A DNA stretch of 64,000 nt from an uncultured Tidjanibacter sp. (GTDB taxonomy: Bacteria; Bacteroidota; Bacteroidia; Bacteroidales; Rikenellaceae): NCBI GenBank assembly GCA_947852905.1, contig CANTVF010000001.1, positions 124,001 to 188,000 of the forward strand, in the 5' to 3' direction. The translations under genes and the position numbers were made by a program. The notes under the pieces are model-generated. The model saw only the letters and a program-made list of their open reading frames with translations, was not told the origin of the DNA and ran no database searches. Shown here one piece after another: positions 36,739-46,819 of the stretch (its first letter is position 1; the number at the start of each line of letters is the position of its first letter).

Positions 36739-37259
36739 TTAGAAATCGTATGAGACGGTGAAATTCAACCAGTGGATATTGTATCTGCTTCTTACCGTCA
36801 CGGGATAGCCTACGGCGTAATCTATCTTTATGCTGCCTCCGTCGAACCGTTCGAACATATATACCAAGCCGAGCGATACTTTACCTATGTTTATGCCTAT
36901 TTCGGGCGATAGTGTCAGACCCAGACCGAATCTTCCCAAAAAGTATGTCATGCCGGCTTTTGCTCCTATGAAAGGGCTGACTTTTTTGGGGATAAAGCTG
37001 TAACGGAGGTGGGCGAATAGTGGAATTTCTATTACGTCGTAAAGGTTGGTCATGACACCCGTTCCCGCTCCGAGAAATACTCCGTTACCGAAATTGTAAC
37101 CGTGCGATGTGGTCAACATGCCGGTGAACCCATATCCGGCAGCGATGCCTACAGCGACGTTGCCGCCGTATCCTTTTTCATATCTGTGGTTGGCTTGTTG
37201 GGAGAATCCTGTGTAACCGACATCGTCAGCAGGAGGCAGATCACTATAGATTTTTTCAT
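36739..37259 (-). pseudogene. small outer-membrane beta-barrel protein with frameshifted signal peptide
   Basis: The barrel part (TGFSQQANHRYEKGYGG onward to FTVSYDF) is intact and clearly paralogous to the downstream gene, sharing YEKGY, TSHGYNFGNG and SPEIGINIGKVS. The ATG at 37259 encodes a good signal peptide start, MKKSIVICLLLTMSV, but in another frame. Removing one AC from ACAC (plus-strand TGTGT at 37210-37214) restores MSVTGFSQ, matching MCLLLTVSIAGFSQ of the sibling. As it stands, the open frame reaches back to 37326 without a signal peptide, so it is unlikely to be exported. It could be a real mutation or a sequence error. Confidence 0.72.
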
Positions 37260-37438
37260 GATAGTGTAGTTTTAGGTCTATATTGTTTCTGTCGTGCGGT
37301 TTGTGACAACGGGGGATTTTCGTCAATGTGCGACATGCCCGGTGAAGGAACTGTCGTCAAGAACAAATTTAGCTATATAAATGATGAAACGCAATGTTAT
37401 GTTGCACATAATCTATTGTATATCGTGCCTAATCTTTT

Positions 37439-37476
37439 GCACAATAAAAAAGACCGATCGCAACGGATCGGTCTTT
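37439..37476 (-). terminator. terminator of gltX
   Basis: An 11-bp stem (37449-37459 with 37466-37476) with T-rich tail on the minus strand, about 28 nt after the gltX stop. Confidence 0.8.
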
Positions 37477-37503
37477 GGGATTTACCGGAGAAATGATCGC
37501 GGG

Positions 37504-39030
37504 TTATGCTCTCGGTATGTTTGCGAGGGCGTAGTCGAGACGACGCAGAGTCTCTTCCTTGCCGAGTACCTCGCACATTTCGTACATGGAAAAACCTTTG
37601 CTTTCGCCCACTATGGCGAGGCGGAATGCATTCATTATCTGTCCCATTTTATATCCGTGTTCTTCGATCCATGCGTGACAGATTGTTTCGGTGTTGGCGT
37701 TCGAGAAATCGTCTATACCGGCGAGGACATCCCTCAGTCCTGCGATATGTTCCGGATTGTCGTTTTTCCAGTATTTGTCCACCACTTTCTGGTCGAATGT
37801 GACTGGCGCCTTGAAAAGAAAATAGGAGAGTTCCCAAAAGTCGCTTACGAACGTAGCGCGTCCCTTGATATAGCCGGCTATGCGTGCGGCCTTTTCGTGC
37901 GGTATGTCTATGCCGTGTTCCCTGAGCAGCGGCATGTAGGCATCGGCGAGGGCGTCGTTATCGCGCACGTGCATGTATTGTGCGTTGAACCAACGGGCTT
38001 TGTCCGGATTGAAGCGTGCTCCCGATTTGCTGACCCTGTCGAGTGAGAACTGGGCTATGAGTTCCTCCATGGAGAATATCTCCTGTTCCGTACCCGGATT
38101 CCAGCCGAGCAGGGCGAGCATGTTGATGAATGCTTCCGGAAAATATCCGTCCTCGCGATAGCCGTGCGACACCTCGCCGTCAGGCGATGTCCATTGCAGC
38201 GGGAAAACCGGGAAGCCGAGTTTGTCGCCGTCGCGTTTGCTAAGTTTGCCTTGACCGGTAGGTTTCAGCAACAGTGGCAGGTGTGCGAATTCGGGTTGGG
38301 TGTCCGTCCAGCCGAATGCCCGATAGAGCAGGTAGTGCAACGGCAGCGACGGAAGCCACTCTTCGCCGCGGATGACGTGCGATATTTCCATGAGATGGTC
38401 GTCCACTATATTTGCGAGGTGGTAGGTCGGCAGCTGGTCGGCCGATTTATACAGCACCTTGTCGTCGAGAGTGGAGGTGTTTATGGTGACGTCGCCGCGA
38501 ATGAGGTCGTGCATGTGTACCTCTTCGTTTTCGGGCATCATGAAGCGGATAACCCACTGGTCGCCGCGTTCGATGCGTTTTTCGACCTCATCGGCCGGAA
38601 GTGCGAGCGATGTGGCGAGACTGCCGCGTACCTTATAATTGTAGGCGAAAGTGTCTCCGCGCTGTTCGGTTTCGTGACGCAGACGGTCGAGTTCCTCCGG
38701 AGTATCGAACGCGTAATATGCATTGCCCGATTCTACGAGGCGCAGTGCGTATTCGAGATATATTTCGCGGCGTTCGCTCTGGCGATACGGACCGTGCGGA
38801 CCGCCTTCCCTTACACCCTCGTCGGCCTTTATCCCGCACCACTCAAGTGCATCGAAGATGTATTCTTCGGCGCCGGGAACGTAACGGTTGGAGTCCGTAT
38901 CTTCTATTCTGATTATGAAGTCGCCGCCTGCCTGACGTGCGAAAAGATAATTGTATAGGGCTGTTCTTACGCCGCCCATGTGCAACGGCCCCGTAGGGCT
39001 TGGAGCGAAACGAACTCTTACTCGTCTCAT
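37504..39030 (-). CDS. gltX: glutamyl-tRNA synthetase
   Basis: A class I aminoacyl-tRNA synthetase charging tRNA-Glu, 508 residues. The HIGH-type motif is [11 protein letters not shown] (residues 10-20) and the KMSKS-type motif is KLSKRDG (near 255). The ATG at 39030 ([14 protein letters not shown]) is chosen; an in-frame ATG at 39099 would add 23 unrelated residues. It is followed by a terminator. Confidence 0.95.
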   Translation of the reverse strand: MRRVRVRFAPSPTGPLHMGGVRTALYNYLFARQAGGDFIIRIEDTDSNRYVPGAEEYIFDALEWCGIKADEGVREGGPHGPYRQSERREIYLEYALRLVESGNAYYAFDTPEELDRLRHETEQRGDTFAYNYKVRGSLATSLALPADEVEKRIERGDQWVIRFMMPENEEVHMHDLIRGDVTINTSTLDDKVLYKSADQLPTYHLANIVDDHLMEISHVIRGEEWLPSLPLHYLLYRAFGWTDTQPEFAHLPLLLKPTGQGKLSKRDGDKLGFPVFPLQWTSPDGEVSHGYREDGYFPEAFINMLALLGWNPGTEQEIFSMEELIAQFSLDRVSKSGARFNPDKARWFNAQYMHVRDNDALADAYMPLLREHGIDIPHEKAARIAGYIKGRATFVSDFWELSYFLFKAPVTFDQKVVDKYWKNDNPEHIAGLRDVLAGIDDFSNANTETICHAWIEEHGYKMGQIMNAFRLAIVGESKGFSMYEMCEVLGKEETLRRLDYALANIPRA

Positions 39031-39125
39031 AGTCTTGTTTCTGATTTCTTCTGTTGGTTTTCGGTCGCCGTCGGCACTGTTCACGTTTGTCGGTGTCATT
39101 GCAATGCGCTAACGCGTTTTGCGGC

Positions 39126-39857
39126 CTATTTTATCTTATATTCGAGACGCATGGTGATACGCGCCTTCTTGTTCTTGCTCGAAGTGTTGAAGCTGCCCCC
39201 TGCGGAAAATTCCTCGTCGGTGTTTGCTCCGGTTATCTGAAAGACGCCCATGCGTCCGTTTTTGAGTTTGCGCAGTTTCACTCCCGACTGTGCGGCTATT
39301 TTGCTCGCACGGGCTTTGGCGTCGGCGGTGGCTTTCTCGATGAGTTCCAGTTTAAGGTCGTCGAGTTTGCTGTAGTAGTAGTTGGGTTGCGATGATTCCA
39401 GTTGTACGCCTTGTGCGAGCAGAGCGCTGATTTCGCGCGAAATTTCCTCAACCGCCTGTACATCGGTGCTCTCTATGGTGAACTGTTGGCGCAGGTTGTA
39501 GCCTATGAATTTCTGGCCGACGTAGTTGCCGTTGTTGTATACCGATTCGGTATTTTTGTATGCGTCGACGAACATGAATACGACTTCGTCCGGATTTATT
39601 CCCTTGTCGGCTATGAATTGCTGTACCTTGCGTTTGCTCTCTTCGAGTTCCGCGTAGCCTGCGGTGATCGAGGGGTTTTCTGCTACTATCCAGCCGCGCC
39701 ATACTATCAGATCGGAGGTAAATTCCTCCTCGCCGAGGCCTGTCACGACTATGGTGTTCTGTTCTTTGTATTTGTACTTGTAAGCGTCTCCCGCTATGTA
39801 AGCGCATATTATCAATGCGGCCGCCAGCACTATGGCTGTGTTCATTTTCATGGTCAT
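39126..39857 (-). CDS. SIMPL (DUF541) domain protein
   Basis: A 243-residue membrane-anchored or exported protein with an N-terminal hydrophobic segment (about 5-24) and a SIMPL domain. It has the typical start TIVVTGLGEEEFTSDLIVWR and the late segment KATADAKARASKIAAQSGVKL. YggE-type SIMPL proteins are linked to oxidative stress, but the biochemical role is open. It lies between ychF and gltX on the same strand, with 95-130 nt gaps. Confidence 0.85.
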   Translation of the reverse strand: MTMKMNTAIVLAAALIICAYIAGDAYKYKYKEQNTIVVTGLGEEEFTSDLIVWRGWIVAENPSITAGYAELEESKRKVQQFIADKGINPDEVVFMFVDAYKNTESVYNNGNYVGQKFIGYNLRQQFTIESTDVQAVEEISREISALLAQGVQLESSQPNYYYSKLDDLKLELIEKATADAKARASKIAAQSGVKLRKLKNGRMGVFQITGANTDEEFSAGGSFNTSSKNKKARITMRLEYKIK

Positions 39858-39984
39858 GGCTTTTTATCGTTTCAGGTTATACATTACAACACACACGACG
39901 CTGTGCATGGCGTGTGTGCGTATAAAAGTAGGCAATTTTTCCTTTCGTCGTTTTCCTGCGCCGGTAATTTGTACGTGCCGGGGA

Positions 39985-41085
39985 TCAGACGTTGAACAGG
40001 AAATGCATTATGTCGCCGTCCTCCACTACGTAGTCCTTGCCTTCGATAGCGATCTTGCCCGCTTCGCGGCACGCCTTTTCGGAGCCGAGAGAGACGTAGT
40101 CGGCATATTTTATCACTTCGGCGCGAATGAAGCCGCGTTCGAAGTCGGTGTGTATTATTCCGGCAGTCTGCGGGGCTTTCATGCCTTTGGTGAATGTCCA
40201 TGCCCGCGATTCGTCGGGTCCGGTCGTGAAGTATGTCTGCAGGTCGAGCAGGCGGTAGGCTGCCTTTATGAGACGGCTTACGCCCGATTCCGAAAGGCCG
40301 AGGTCGGATAGAAATACTTCGCGTTCCTCGTAGCTTTCCAGTTCGGCTATGTCGGCTTCGGTCGCCGCAGCCACGATCAGCAGTTCGGCATTTTCGTCCT
40401 TTATGGCCTCGCGGACGGCGTCTACATAAGCGTTACCCGTGGCGGCGCTCGCCTCGTCTACGTTGCATACGTACAGCACCGGTTTGTCGGTCAGTAGGTT
40501 GAAGTCGCTGAGAAATTTCTTCTCCTCCTTGTCGAGCGCCACTGTGCGGGCGGCTTTGCCCGATTCGAGGGCCTCTTTGTATTGCACGAGTATTTCGTAT
40601 TGGCGTTTTGCCGTCTTGTCGCCTCCGGTCTGCGCCTGTTTCTGGATCTTGGACAGACGGTTGTCTATGGTCTCAAGGTCTTTGAGCATCAGTTCCGTGT
40701 CTATGATCTCCTTGTCGCGTACCGGATCGACGGTGCCGTCCACATGAGTTATGTTGCCGTTGTCGAAACAGCGCAACACGTGGATTATGGCATCCGTATT
40801 GCGGATGTTGGCGAGGAACTTGTTTCCGAGACCTTCGCCTTTGGAAGCGCCTTTCACCAGTCCGGCGATGTCTACTATTTCGATAGTGGTCGGGATTACC
40901 TTCTTGGGATTGTCTATGCGCGCCAGTTCCACGAGCCTTTCATCGGGAACGGTTATTACGCCTACGTTCGGCTCGATGGTGCAGAACGGGAAATTGGCGG
41001 CTTGGGCCTTGGCGTTGGAGAGGCAGTTGAACAGGGTCGACTTGCCGACGTTGGGCAGACCTACGATTCCGCATTGTAATGCCAT
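39985..41085 (-). CDS. ychF: redox-regulated ribosome-binding ATPase YchF
   Basis: A 366-residue Obg-family P-loop protein that prefers ATP. G1 GLPNVGKST is at residues 8-16, [16 protein letters not shown] is the switch II region, and a coiled coil (about 130-200) and C-terminal TGS-type domain follow ([13 protein letters not shown] ... VEDGDIMHF). It has its own promoter. Confidence 0.95.
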   Translation of the reverse strand: MALQCGIVGLPNVGKSTLFNCLSNAKAQAANFPFCTIEPNVGVITVPDERLVELARIDNPKKVIPTTIEIVDIAGLVKGASKGEGLGNKFLANIRNTDAIIHVLRCFDNGNITHVDGTVDPVRDKEIIDTELMLKDLETIDNRLSKIQKQAQTGGDKTAKRQYEILVQYKEALESGKAARTVALDKEEKKFLSDFNLLTDKPVLYVCNVDEASAATGNAYVDAVREAIKDENAELLIVAAATEADIAELESYEEREVFLSDLGLSESGVSRLIKAAYRLLDLQTYFTTGPDESRAWTFTKGMKAPQTAGIIHTDFERGFIRAEVIKYADYVSLGSEKACREAGKIAIEGKDYVVEDGDIMHFLFNV

Positions 41086-41124
41086 ATCTTGATTTTTCTG
41101 TTATGAGACATGTTTTTCAAGACG

Positions 41125-41157
41125 CAAATATAGCTATTATCCTTTTAATTGGGGCAA
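41125..41157 (-). promoter_or_regulatory. promoter of ychF
   Basis: The minus strand reads TTG (complement of 41155-41157), 22 nt, then TATATTTG (complement of 41125-41132). Leader about 35 nt. Confidence 0.5.
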
Positions 41158-41174
41158 TATCTTTGCCGGTGGAG

Positions 41175-41205
41175 TTGTAATATCGGCGGGGAACGATTAT
41201 CTTTG
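41175..41205 (+). promoter_or_regulatory. promoter of the unknown gene/rsmI/DUF389 cluster
   Basis: TTG at 41175-41177, 20 nt, then TATCTTTG at 41198-41205, an exact TAnnTTTG box with ideal spacing. It is divergent from the ychF promoter. Leader about 80 nt. Confidence 0.6.
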
Positions 41206-41292
41206 GACTTTGTGTGAACGACAGGTCGTCACGGCGATGTTTATTCCGTTTGCCGGACGTCGGTTTGTTATGTTGGAAATTTTATAAGCAAT

Positions 41293-42234
41293 ATGGATAT
41301 GACTGAAGATCTCGATATTATCGTGCGTCTGGTCGGTGAGATGGACGAGCGCGGGCAGCTTTCCGAGCTGGACAAGGATTTGTTGCTCGACAAGATAAAG
41401 GCGCTTTACGAAAGGGTGAAGTTCGGTAAGGTGCGCGGCGTGGCTGTGTCCGCAGTGCAAAATCCGTCGGCTGCCGAAGCGTCGTTTGTTATAGAATCCG
41501 ACAATGACGATGATTACATAAGCGCGGACAAAGTATCCGTTCAGCCCGGCGGTGGTGCCGAGGCCGACGAAGTGAAGGCCGTTTTCCACCGGCGTCAGAA
41601 GAGTGCGGTGCGGGCTTTGTACGAGGCCGACGGCAGGATCGTCGAATACAATGCCAATCAGTGCCGTACTTCGGAGCCGTTTTTCGTAGAGAATATTTCG
41701 TTCTTCGATAAGTATCGCAGGCCGTTGAAACGTAATCAGGTGCAGACCGAGACCGAACAGGCAGTTGCGAACGATATGCCTGAAGTGTCGCCGGAGGCCG
41801 GCGATACCGCGATGCGTGATGTCGTAAACGATGCGGATAACGTGCGGACGGTCGCTGTGCAGAGTGGGGCGGAGGCGAATGGCGTTATGTCCGAAGGCGT
41901 GCAGCACAAGGTTTTCGCGGAGACAGTCGAACGTCCCCATACTATAGGAGACACCTTGTGCGACAGGCAGAAGGGCGATCTGGCGTCGGCCGTGGCTTTC
42001 GGGGAACATCCGTCGCTCAGGCAGATGATAGGTCTGAACGACAAGTATCTTATAGTACGCGACCTTTTCGGAGGCGATACGGAACGATACGATGCAGCGA
42101 TATCGTGTCTGGACAGCTTTGACAATATAGAGGATGCGGTGCTTTATCTGAATGACAACTATGAGTGCGGTCCTGACAGCGAAGCCGTGAAGCTGCTCGT
42201 CGGGTTATTGTCGCGTAAACTCGCTTTGGTATAA
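41293..42234 (+). CDS. conserved-looking protein of unknown function
   Basis: A 313-residue soluble acidic protein I do not recognise. The N-terminal 45 residues (EDLDIIVRLVGEMDERGQLS) look helical. The middle (100-230) is low-complexity and probably disordered. The C-terminal 75 residues (SLRQMIGLNDKYLIVRDLFG onward, ending LLVGLLSRKLA) form a compact, well-structured-looking domain. No signal peptide or membrane segment. It has a good promoter and is followed 31 nt later by rsmI, so cotranscription is likely. Confidence 0.75.
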   Translation: MDMTEDLDIIVRLVGEMDERGQLSELDKDLLLDKIKALYERVKFGKVRGVAVSAVQNPSAAEASFVIESDNDDDYISADKVSVQPGGGAEADEVKAVFHRRQKSAVRALYEADGRIVEYNANQCRTSEPFFVENISFFDKYRRPLKRNQVQTETEQAVANDMPEVSPEAGDTAMRDVVNDADNVRTVAVQSGAEANGVMSEGVQHKVFAETVERPHTIGDTLCDRQKGDLASAVAFGEHPSLRQMIGLNDKYLIVRDLFGGDTERYDAAISCLDSFDNIEDAVLYLNDNYECGPDSEAVKLLVGLLSRKLALV

Positions 42235-42265
42235 ATCTCGGATGCGGTATTTTGGTTGACTTTTT

Positions 42266-42976
42266 ATGTCTAAACTTTATATAGTTCCCACTCCGATAGG
42301 AAACCTTGAGGATATTACGCTCAGGGCTGTGCGTATATTGAAAGAGGCCGATCTTATATTGGCCGAGGATACTCGCACGACTTCGTTCCTGCTAAAGCAT
42401 CTGGGCATTGATAAGAGAATGTTCGCCCATCATAAGTTCAACGAGCATTCGTCGGTCGAGTCGTTGGCCGCGCGTATAGAGGGTGGAGAAACAGTGGCTC
42501 TGGTGTCGGATGCTGGTACGCCGGGAATCTCCGATCCCGGTTTTCTGATGGTCAGGACATGTCTGGAACACGGAATAGAGGTGGAGACGCTGCCCGGTGC
42601 TACGGCTTTCGTGCCGGCGCTTTTGCAGAGCGGATTTCCTGTAGACCGGTTTTGTTTCGAGGGTTTCCTGCCGCAGAAAAAGGGGCGTAACAAACGTATG
42701 GGACAACTGGCGGAAGAGACGAGAACTATGATATTCTACGAGTCGCCTTTCCGGGTGGTCAGGACTCTCGAACAGTTTATCGAGGTCTTCGGAGGCGACA
42801 GGCCTGTTTCAGTATCGCGTGAGTTGACCAAGAAATTCGAACAGACTGTGCGCGGAACGCTTTCTGACGTGGTCGAATATTTCAGAGAACACGAGCCGAA
42901 GGGCGAATTTGTGATCGTATTGGCCGGTCGGTCGGTTAAAAGCAAAGTAAACGGTAATACAGAAGACGATGAGTGA
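42266..42976 (+). CDS. rsmI: 16S rRNA (cytidine(1402)-2'-O)-methyltransferase
   Basis: A 236-residue tetrapyrrole-methylase-fold enzyme that 2'-O-methylates C1402 of 16S rRNA. It has the RsmI start LYIVPTPIGNLEDITLRA, the AEDTRTTSFLLKHLG segment and VSDAGTPGISDPG. Its end overlaps the DUF389 gene by 8 nt. Confidence 0.95.
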   Translation: MSKLYIVPTPIGNLEDITLRAVRILKEADLILAEDTRTTSFLLKHLGIDKRMFAHHKFNEHSSVESLAARIEGGETVALVSDAGTPGISDPGFLMVRTCLEHGIEVETLPGATAFVPALLQSGFPVDRFCFEGFLPQKKGRNKRMGQLAEETRTMIFYESPFRVVRTLEQFIEVFGGDRPVSVSRELTKKFEQTVRGTLSDVVEYFREHEPKGEFVIVLAGRSVKSKVNGNTEDDE

Positions 42977-44387
42977 CGTAGTGGAAAACGGTACGAACGG
43001 TGCAGATCGTGATAATGCGCATAAGGATTCTGCCCGCAGAATGTACAGGACGACTTTCTGGAGGATACTGAGAAACATAAAAGATCGGTTCGATCTCGGC
43101 GAAGACGGTGCGACGCAGGACGAGGTGGTGGCCAACATTACCAAGAGCGTCGAATTCCGCGGAACGAATATTTGGGTGCTCATATGTGCGACTTTCGTGG
43201 CATCGCTCGGACTTAACGTCAATTCCACTGCGGTGATAATAGGCGCCATGCTCATATCTCCGCTTATGGGACCTATTATGGGAACGGGGCTTTCGTTGGG
43301 TATAAACGATTTTCAGCTTTTCAAGAAATCGTTGCGCAACTTCTTGTGGATGTTCGCCGTGAGCGCCGTGACTTCGACGGTGTATTTTCTGGTGTCGCCT
43401 TACAGTAACGCGCAGAGCGAACTGCTGGCGCGTACCAGTCCGACCAGTTACGACGTGCTGATTGCCTTTTTCGGCGGTTTTGCCGGTATGCTTGCCCAGA
43501 CGAGGAAGGACAGGACCGGTACCGTAGTGTCCGGAGTGGCCATAGCCACGGCGTTGATGCCTCCGTTGTGTACGGTAGGCTTCGGAATAGCCAACGGCGA
43601 GATACGCTACATACTCGGTGCCTTGTATCTGTTCCTCATCAATGCCGTGTTTATTGCCGTGGCGTCGTATCTGGTGGTGTTGCTTCTGAAATACGAAAAG
43701 ACCACCGTACTGGATAAGGCTTCGAGCAAACGCATGAAACGTTACATGATTCTGTTTGCCGTGATAGTCATTGTCCCCAGCACTATCATGACTTTCAATA
43801 TTTTGCGCAGAACGCAATTCGAGTCGAACGTTAACCGTTACGTGTCGAGCGTATTCCAGTTCAACAAGACTATGTTGGTGGATTACGAAATGCGATACCA
43901 TTACGATGGCAAAAAATCGGCCGTGGAAGTAAGGCTTGTCGGCGAACCGTTGAACCAGAATGTGATAGACAATGCCAGTGCTCAAATGGCTATGTACGGA
44001 CTGGATAATACCGATTTGATAGTGCGTCAGGCAGACGAGACCGACCGTGTGGATCTTTCCACAATACAAAGAAGTTATTCGGATATTATCGATGAGAAGA
44101 ACAGTACCATAGCACGTCTTGAAGAGCGTTTGTCGCGTTTGCAGACCGTAGATACGATAGCCGTGTCGGATATTTCCAGAGAAATATCTTACGTCGCCGG
44201 TAATATCGGAGATATTTCACTTACGAAGAATATATATTTCGATACGTCCGGAAATCCTCAGGATACTGTCGTGACGGCTGTAATACGTCCTGCGGAGCCG
44301 TCCGAAGCCATAGACCGACAGGTGATAACGGAATGGTTACGTACCAGACTGAAAGCCGGTAAAGTGACGGTCATTATAGGCGAGTGA
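42969..44387 (+). CDS. DUF389 multi-pass membrane protein
   Basis: A 472-residue protein with a cytosolic N-terminus. The DUF389 membrane core (about 65-285; AVIIGAMLISPLMGPIMGTG is characteristic) has about six helices, and a C-terminal extracytoplasmic part holds a short coiled coil (about 360-400). The function of DUF389 is unknown. It overlaps rsmI by 8 nt, so translation is likely coupled. Confidence 0.85.
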   Translation: MSDVVENGTNGADRDNAHKDSARRMYRTTFWRILRNIKDRFDLGEDGATQDEVVANITKSVEFRGTNIWVLICATFVASLGLNVNSTAVIIGAMLISPLMGPIMGTGLSLGINDFQLFKKSLRNFLWMFAVSAVTSTVYFLVSPYSNAQSELLARTSPTSYDVLIAFFGGFAGMLAQTRKDRTGTVVSGVAIATALMPPLCTVGFGIANGEIRYILGALYLFLINAVFIAVASYLVVLLLKYEKTTVLDKASSKRMKRYMILFAVIVIVPSTIMTFNILRRTQFESNVNRYVSSVFQFNKTMLVDYEMRYHYDGKKSAVEVRLVGEPLNQNVIDNASAQMAMYGLDNTDLIVRQADETDRVDLSTIQRSYSDIIDEKNSTIARLEERLSRLQTVDTIAVSDISREISYVAGNIGDISLTKNIYFDTSGNPQDTVVTAVIRPAEPSEAIDRQVITEWLRTRLKAGKVTVIIGE

Positions 44388-44443
44388 CGTGGAATTGTAT
44401 GTGAAAATGGCAAAAATGATTTTCAATCGTTCGATAACAATCG

Positions 44444-45460
44444 ATGCCGGTAACGAAAGTTTTAATACTGAATTGGAACGGTAGCGGTCATCTGCGCAGG
44501 TTTCTGCCGTCGGTGATTCGCACTACTCCTGACGATATAGGGATCGTCGTCGTGGACAACGGCTCTACGGACGATTCGGCGGAGGTAGTCCGAGTCGAGT
44601 TTCCGGAAGTGGAACTACTGTCGCTTGACGATAATTACGGATATGCCGGCGGGTATAACAGGGCTGTCGCCGCGTTGGAGGCAGATTATTTCATTCTGCT
44701 CAACTCGGACGTAGAGCCTGCCGAAGGGTGGTGCGGGCCGCTCGTCGCCGCATTGGACGATAATCCGGAAATCATAGCCGTCCAGCCGAAAATCAGATCG
44801 TTGCAGGAGCGTTCGCGTTTCGAATATGCCGGTGCCTGCGGAGGCTTTATAGACCGTTTCGGGTATCCGTTCTGCCGCGGTCGTGTGTTTTCGACTACCG
44901 AGACGGACGACGGTCAGTACGATACCTTCAGTTACTGTTTCTGGGCGTCGGGAGCTTGTCTGGCCTGCCGTAGGGAAATGTTCACGACGGTGGGAGGATT
45001 AGATGAAGATTTTTTCGCCCATATGGAGGAGATAGACATGTGCTGGCGGGCTCAGAAGTTCGGTTGGAAGATAGCCGTCGAGCCGTCGAGCATAGTATAT
45101 CATCTCGGCGGCGGTACCTTGCCTGTGAACTCCCCGCGGAAAGTGTATCTCAATTTCCGCAATAATCTGGCTATGCTCTACAAAAACCTGCCTTCGGGGA
45201 GTAGACGGTGGGTGATACCTGTCAGGATGATACTGGACGGAGTGTCGGCATGTATGTTTCTGTTGCAGGGGCATGGCGGGCTGTTCCGTCAGGTATTTGC
45301 AGCCCATATGGATTTTTACCGTTGGGAAAAGGCGCTTAGGCCAAAAAGGGCGGAGATAGCGTCCAGAACGGTGTCGGAGCCTGAAGGGGTTTTTCATGGG
45401 TCCGTGGTATTCCGGTATTTCGTTATGAGGCGGCGCAGGTTTTCCGATATATGTAAATAG
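44444..45460 (+). CDS. GT2 family glycosyltransferase
   Basis: A 338-residue GT-A fold enzyme. It opens with TKVLILNWNGSGHL and has VVVDNGSTDDS near 36-46 (nucleotide-sugar binding), the metal-site-like LNSDVEP at 86-92 and a late GLDEDFFAHMEEIDMCWRAQ acceptor/base segment, as in rhamnosyltransferase-like GT2 proteins. It probably acts at the cytosolic face of the membrane on a surface glycan. No other glycan gene is adjacent, so the product is unknown. Confidence 0.9.
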   Translation: MPVTKVLILNWNGSGHLRRFLPSVIRTTPDDIGIVVVDNGSTDDSAEVVRVEFPEVELLSLDDNYGYAGGYNRAVAALEADYFILLNSDVEPAEGWCGPLVAALDDNPEIIAVQPKIRSLQERSRFEYAGACGGFIDRFGYPFCRGRVFSTTETDDGQYDTFSYCFWASGACLACRREMFTTVGGLDEDFFAHMEEIDMCWRAQKFGWKIAVEPSSIVYHLGGGTLPVNSPRKVYLNFRNNLAMLYKNLPSGSRRWVIPVRMILDGVSACMFLLQGHGGLFRQVFAAHMDFYRWEKALRPKRAEIASRTVSEPEGVFHGSVVFRYFVMRRRRFSDICK

Positions 45461-45508
45461 TGAAAAATATGTCGCCGCATGCTTCGCTGCTGCGGCTGTG
45501 GGTAATCT

Positions 45509-46078
45509 ATGGAAACCGTTTATGTACTCGATGTCGCTACACGCGAGGAACTGCGAGAGTGGTTTATCGCGAATCACGATACATGTAACGAAGTCTGGGT
45601 GGTATGCAACCGTTCGAAATGTGCGTCCGCTTGCGGTTTGCCTTATTTCGATGTGGTCTATGAAGCATTGTGTTTCGGTTGGATAGATTCTACGTGTAAA
45701 CGTATAGGAGACAGAATGCTGCAACGCCTGACGCCTCGTCGGGCGGGTAGTAATTGGACGGAACTCAACAAAGAGCGGTGCAGGTATCTCGAACGGTGCG
45801 GTCTTATGACAGATGCGGGTAGGAAGGTTTTGCCCGGCGATATGTGTGAGGAGAGTTTCGAGGCAGACGAAGATATCGTCATGGAGTTGCGGAAAGACCC
45901 TGTCGTTGCGGCGAATTTCGAACGGTTTCCGGAGCTTTACAAGCGGGTGCGCATAGGAAATATCCGGATGAAACGCGGCGATGAGGTCATGTATCGTCGC
46001 CGGTTGGATAAATTCATAGAATATACCCGGCGTAACGTTATGTACGGTAATTGGAACGACGACGGCAGATTGTTATGA
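45509..46078 (+). CDS. YdeI/OmpD-associated family protein
   Basis: A 189-residue soluble protein with the YdeI-family pattern: a helical N-terminus (VLDVATREELREWFIANHDT), then ALCFGWIDSTCKRI and LTPRRAGSNWTELNKER, and a basic C-terminal tail. Family members have been tied to resistance to peptides or bacteriocins, but the activity is unclear. It follows the GT2 gene by 48 nt. Confidence 0.82.
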   Translation: METVYVLDVATREELREWFIANHDTCNEVWVVCNRSKCASACGLPYFDVVYEALCFGWIDSTCKRIGDRMLQRLTPRRAGSNWTELNKERCRYLERCGLMTDAGRKVLPGDMCEESFEADEDIVMELRKDPVVAANFERFPELYKRVRIGNIRMKRGDEVMYRRRLDKFIEYTRRNVMYGNWNDDGRLL

Positions 46079-46721
46079 CGTGCCGCAAGTCGTCGCTAGA
46101 TGTTCCGTATTAGGTCTGCTGTATAAAGTAGCAAATAGGACACACGATCATGCAGTATTTATCGTCGGAATTGTCTCTTGTGCGTAGCTGGACGATATGC
46201 CATTTTATTTCGGTTGCAGACGTTCGCATTAGGATCGCTTGTAATTTGGATTATGGTGTATTGTGCGAACGGTTATGTTATCGATTCGGAAACCGTTTCA
46301 ATAAATTTCGTAGGTAACAGTAACATGTTGATGTCGTAGTGACAGACGTTCTTATGACGTATGAATGCCGGATTCGTATTCGGTCGTATTATTAAGGTCG
46401 TTGTTGGCGTTGGATTCTCCATGTCGTACCGGTTTGGTCGGTTCATTTATCCTCCAGACGCACCATGCCGAAAGGCGAATACATGTCGAGAGAGCGTTAT
46501 GACCGATACATTGTGGCCGTTCTGCACGAACATTGCTCCCAAGATTTCAGTATGCCGTTTTTCGGTACGGTCTATTGTTCCCTTAATATGTTCCGTTCGA
46601 GGTTATTGTTATATATAACAGGTCGGGCAGTTTGGTAAACGTAAGTCCTGTTTCGGCAAATGATTCCAGTCTGGATTGTGATTGTTAAGTCGCAGTGGGG
46701 GAGAGAAGTTTGAGACTTGTA
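46079..46721. other. gene-free stretch between YdeI-like gene and secG
   Basis: About 640 bp between convergent genes. A 58-codon plus-strand reading starting at 46465 is open but has no motif. Nothing else is supported. Confidence 0.35.
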
Positions 46722-46762
46722 AAAATATACGGGCGACTTTCTGAAAGTCGCCCGTATATTTT
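46722..46762 (-). terminator. strong bidirectional terminator after secG
   Basis: A near-perfect palindrome with 20-nt arms (46722-46741 and 46743-46762), AT-rich at the base and GC-rich near the top, with T-runs on both strands. It ends the secG operon. Confidence 0.85.
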
Positions 46763-46819
46763 ATCGGTCGGATGATTAGTAAGCCTTCTTCGGCTAAACG
46801 AAATCCGATGTATATATGT

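Noticed and set aside
46465-46641. A 58-codon plus-strand ORF starting MPKGEYMSRERYD.
   Set aside because: No promoter, no recognisable motif, and it lies in an otherwise gene-free stretch.
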